From positions 1 to 6,719 of the forward strand of contig DASUWQ010000552.1 of NCBI GenBank assembly GCA_036378375.1: a stretch of DNA of 6,719 nt, given 5' to 3'. The translations under genes were made by a program, and so were the position numbers. This stretch comes from JAFAVN01 sp036378375 (GTDB lineage: Bacteria; Verrucomicrobiota; Verrucomicrobiia; Chthoniobacterales; JAFAMB01). Under the pieces are notes generated by a model, which worked only from the letters and a program-made list of their open reading frames with translations, made no database searches and was not told the origin of the DNA. Shown piece by piece: positions 6,663-6,719 of the stretch (position 1 is the stretch's first letter; every line of letters starts with the position of its first letter).

Positions 6663-6719
6663 GGGCGTTGCCGCGAAATCCATTGAGCATGTGCCATTGA
6701 TGGGCCTAAGTTCTCGCCG

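Larger units (their letters stand above)
6231..6719. other. Gene-free right end with repeats
   Basis: No reading frame here looks like a gene. The first part (6231-6437) must hold the promoter and leader of the minus-strand transporter gene. I could not find -35 and -10 boxes that stand out; TTGCTA with a poor -10 seventeen bases on is the nearest. A hairpin lies just before the transporter start, and an 8-bp palindrome AACGCGTT at 6271-6278 could be a regulator half-site but is too short to claim. The second part (6438-6662) is occupied by convergent repeat copies C and D with about 80 unassigned bases between them. The last 57 bases show nothing. Confidence 0.6.

Overview
The window reads as ordinary chromosomal DNA of moderate GC content from a free-living, probably soil, bacterium. 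A Verrucomicrobiota-like genome is my best guess. It rests on recalling similar GCTCCGTAGGAGC-type dispersed repeats and degenerate CGCC-type octamer arrays from that group, plus the aerobic carboxylate catabolism encoded here. There is no rRNA, tRNA or phylogenetic marker, so the guess is weak. I saw no transposase, phage, plasmid or CRISPR signature.

Layout. At the left end (2-418, minus) is a small protein of unknown function with a signal peptide. Next comes a repeat-rich stretch (about 419-815) holding two copies (A and B) of a two-unit palindromic repeat, pointing towards each other. Copy B runs into the 5' end of a plus-strand gene for a membrane-anchored or secreted HExxH metalloprotease-like protein (about 773-1729). 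Its true start cannot be fixed, because every usable upstream start lies in or between the repeats. A 125-base gap between convergent genes (1730-1854) holds a 7-bp hairpin and a degenerate 8-bp tandem array that runs through the stop codon of the next gene. Two minus-strand genes follow, probably one operon: an MFS transporter of the anion:cation symporter type (4953-6230, transcribed first) and a 1013-residue FAD/Fe-S oxidoreductase of the YdiJ / D-2-hydroxyacid dehydrogenase type (1855-4896). The right end (6231-6719) has no gene. It holds a hairpin just upstream of the transporter and two more repeat copies (C and D), again convergent.

How the genes fit together. The transporter and dehydrogenase form a simple module: uptake of an organic anion, then oxidation of a D-2-hydroxyacid (D-lactate, D-2-hydroxyglutarate, glycolate or similar), with electrons leaving through FAD, two Fe-S clusters and a CCG-type domain. 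The metalloprotease-like gene and the small exported protein show no functional link to this pair.

The most unusual structure is the repeat family. It has four copies, each made of two palindromes whose cores start 50 or 52 bases apart, with a conserved ATCTTTATAG-like box at a fixed distance after the first palindrome. Copies occur as convergent pairs at both loci. This resembles REP/BIME-type elements mobilised by RAYT transposases, but no such transposase lies in the window.
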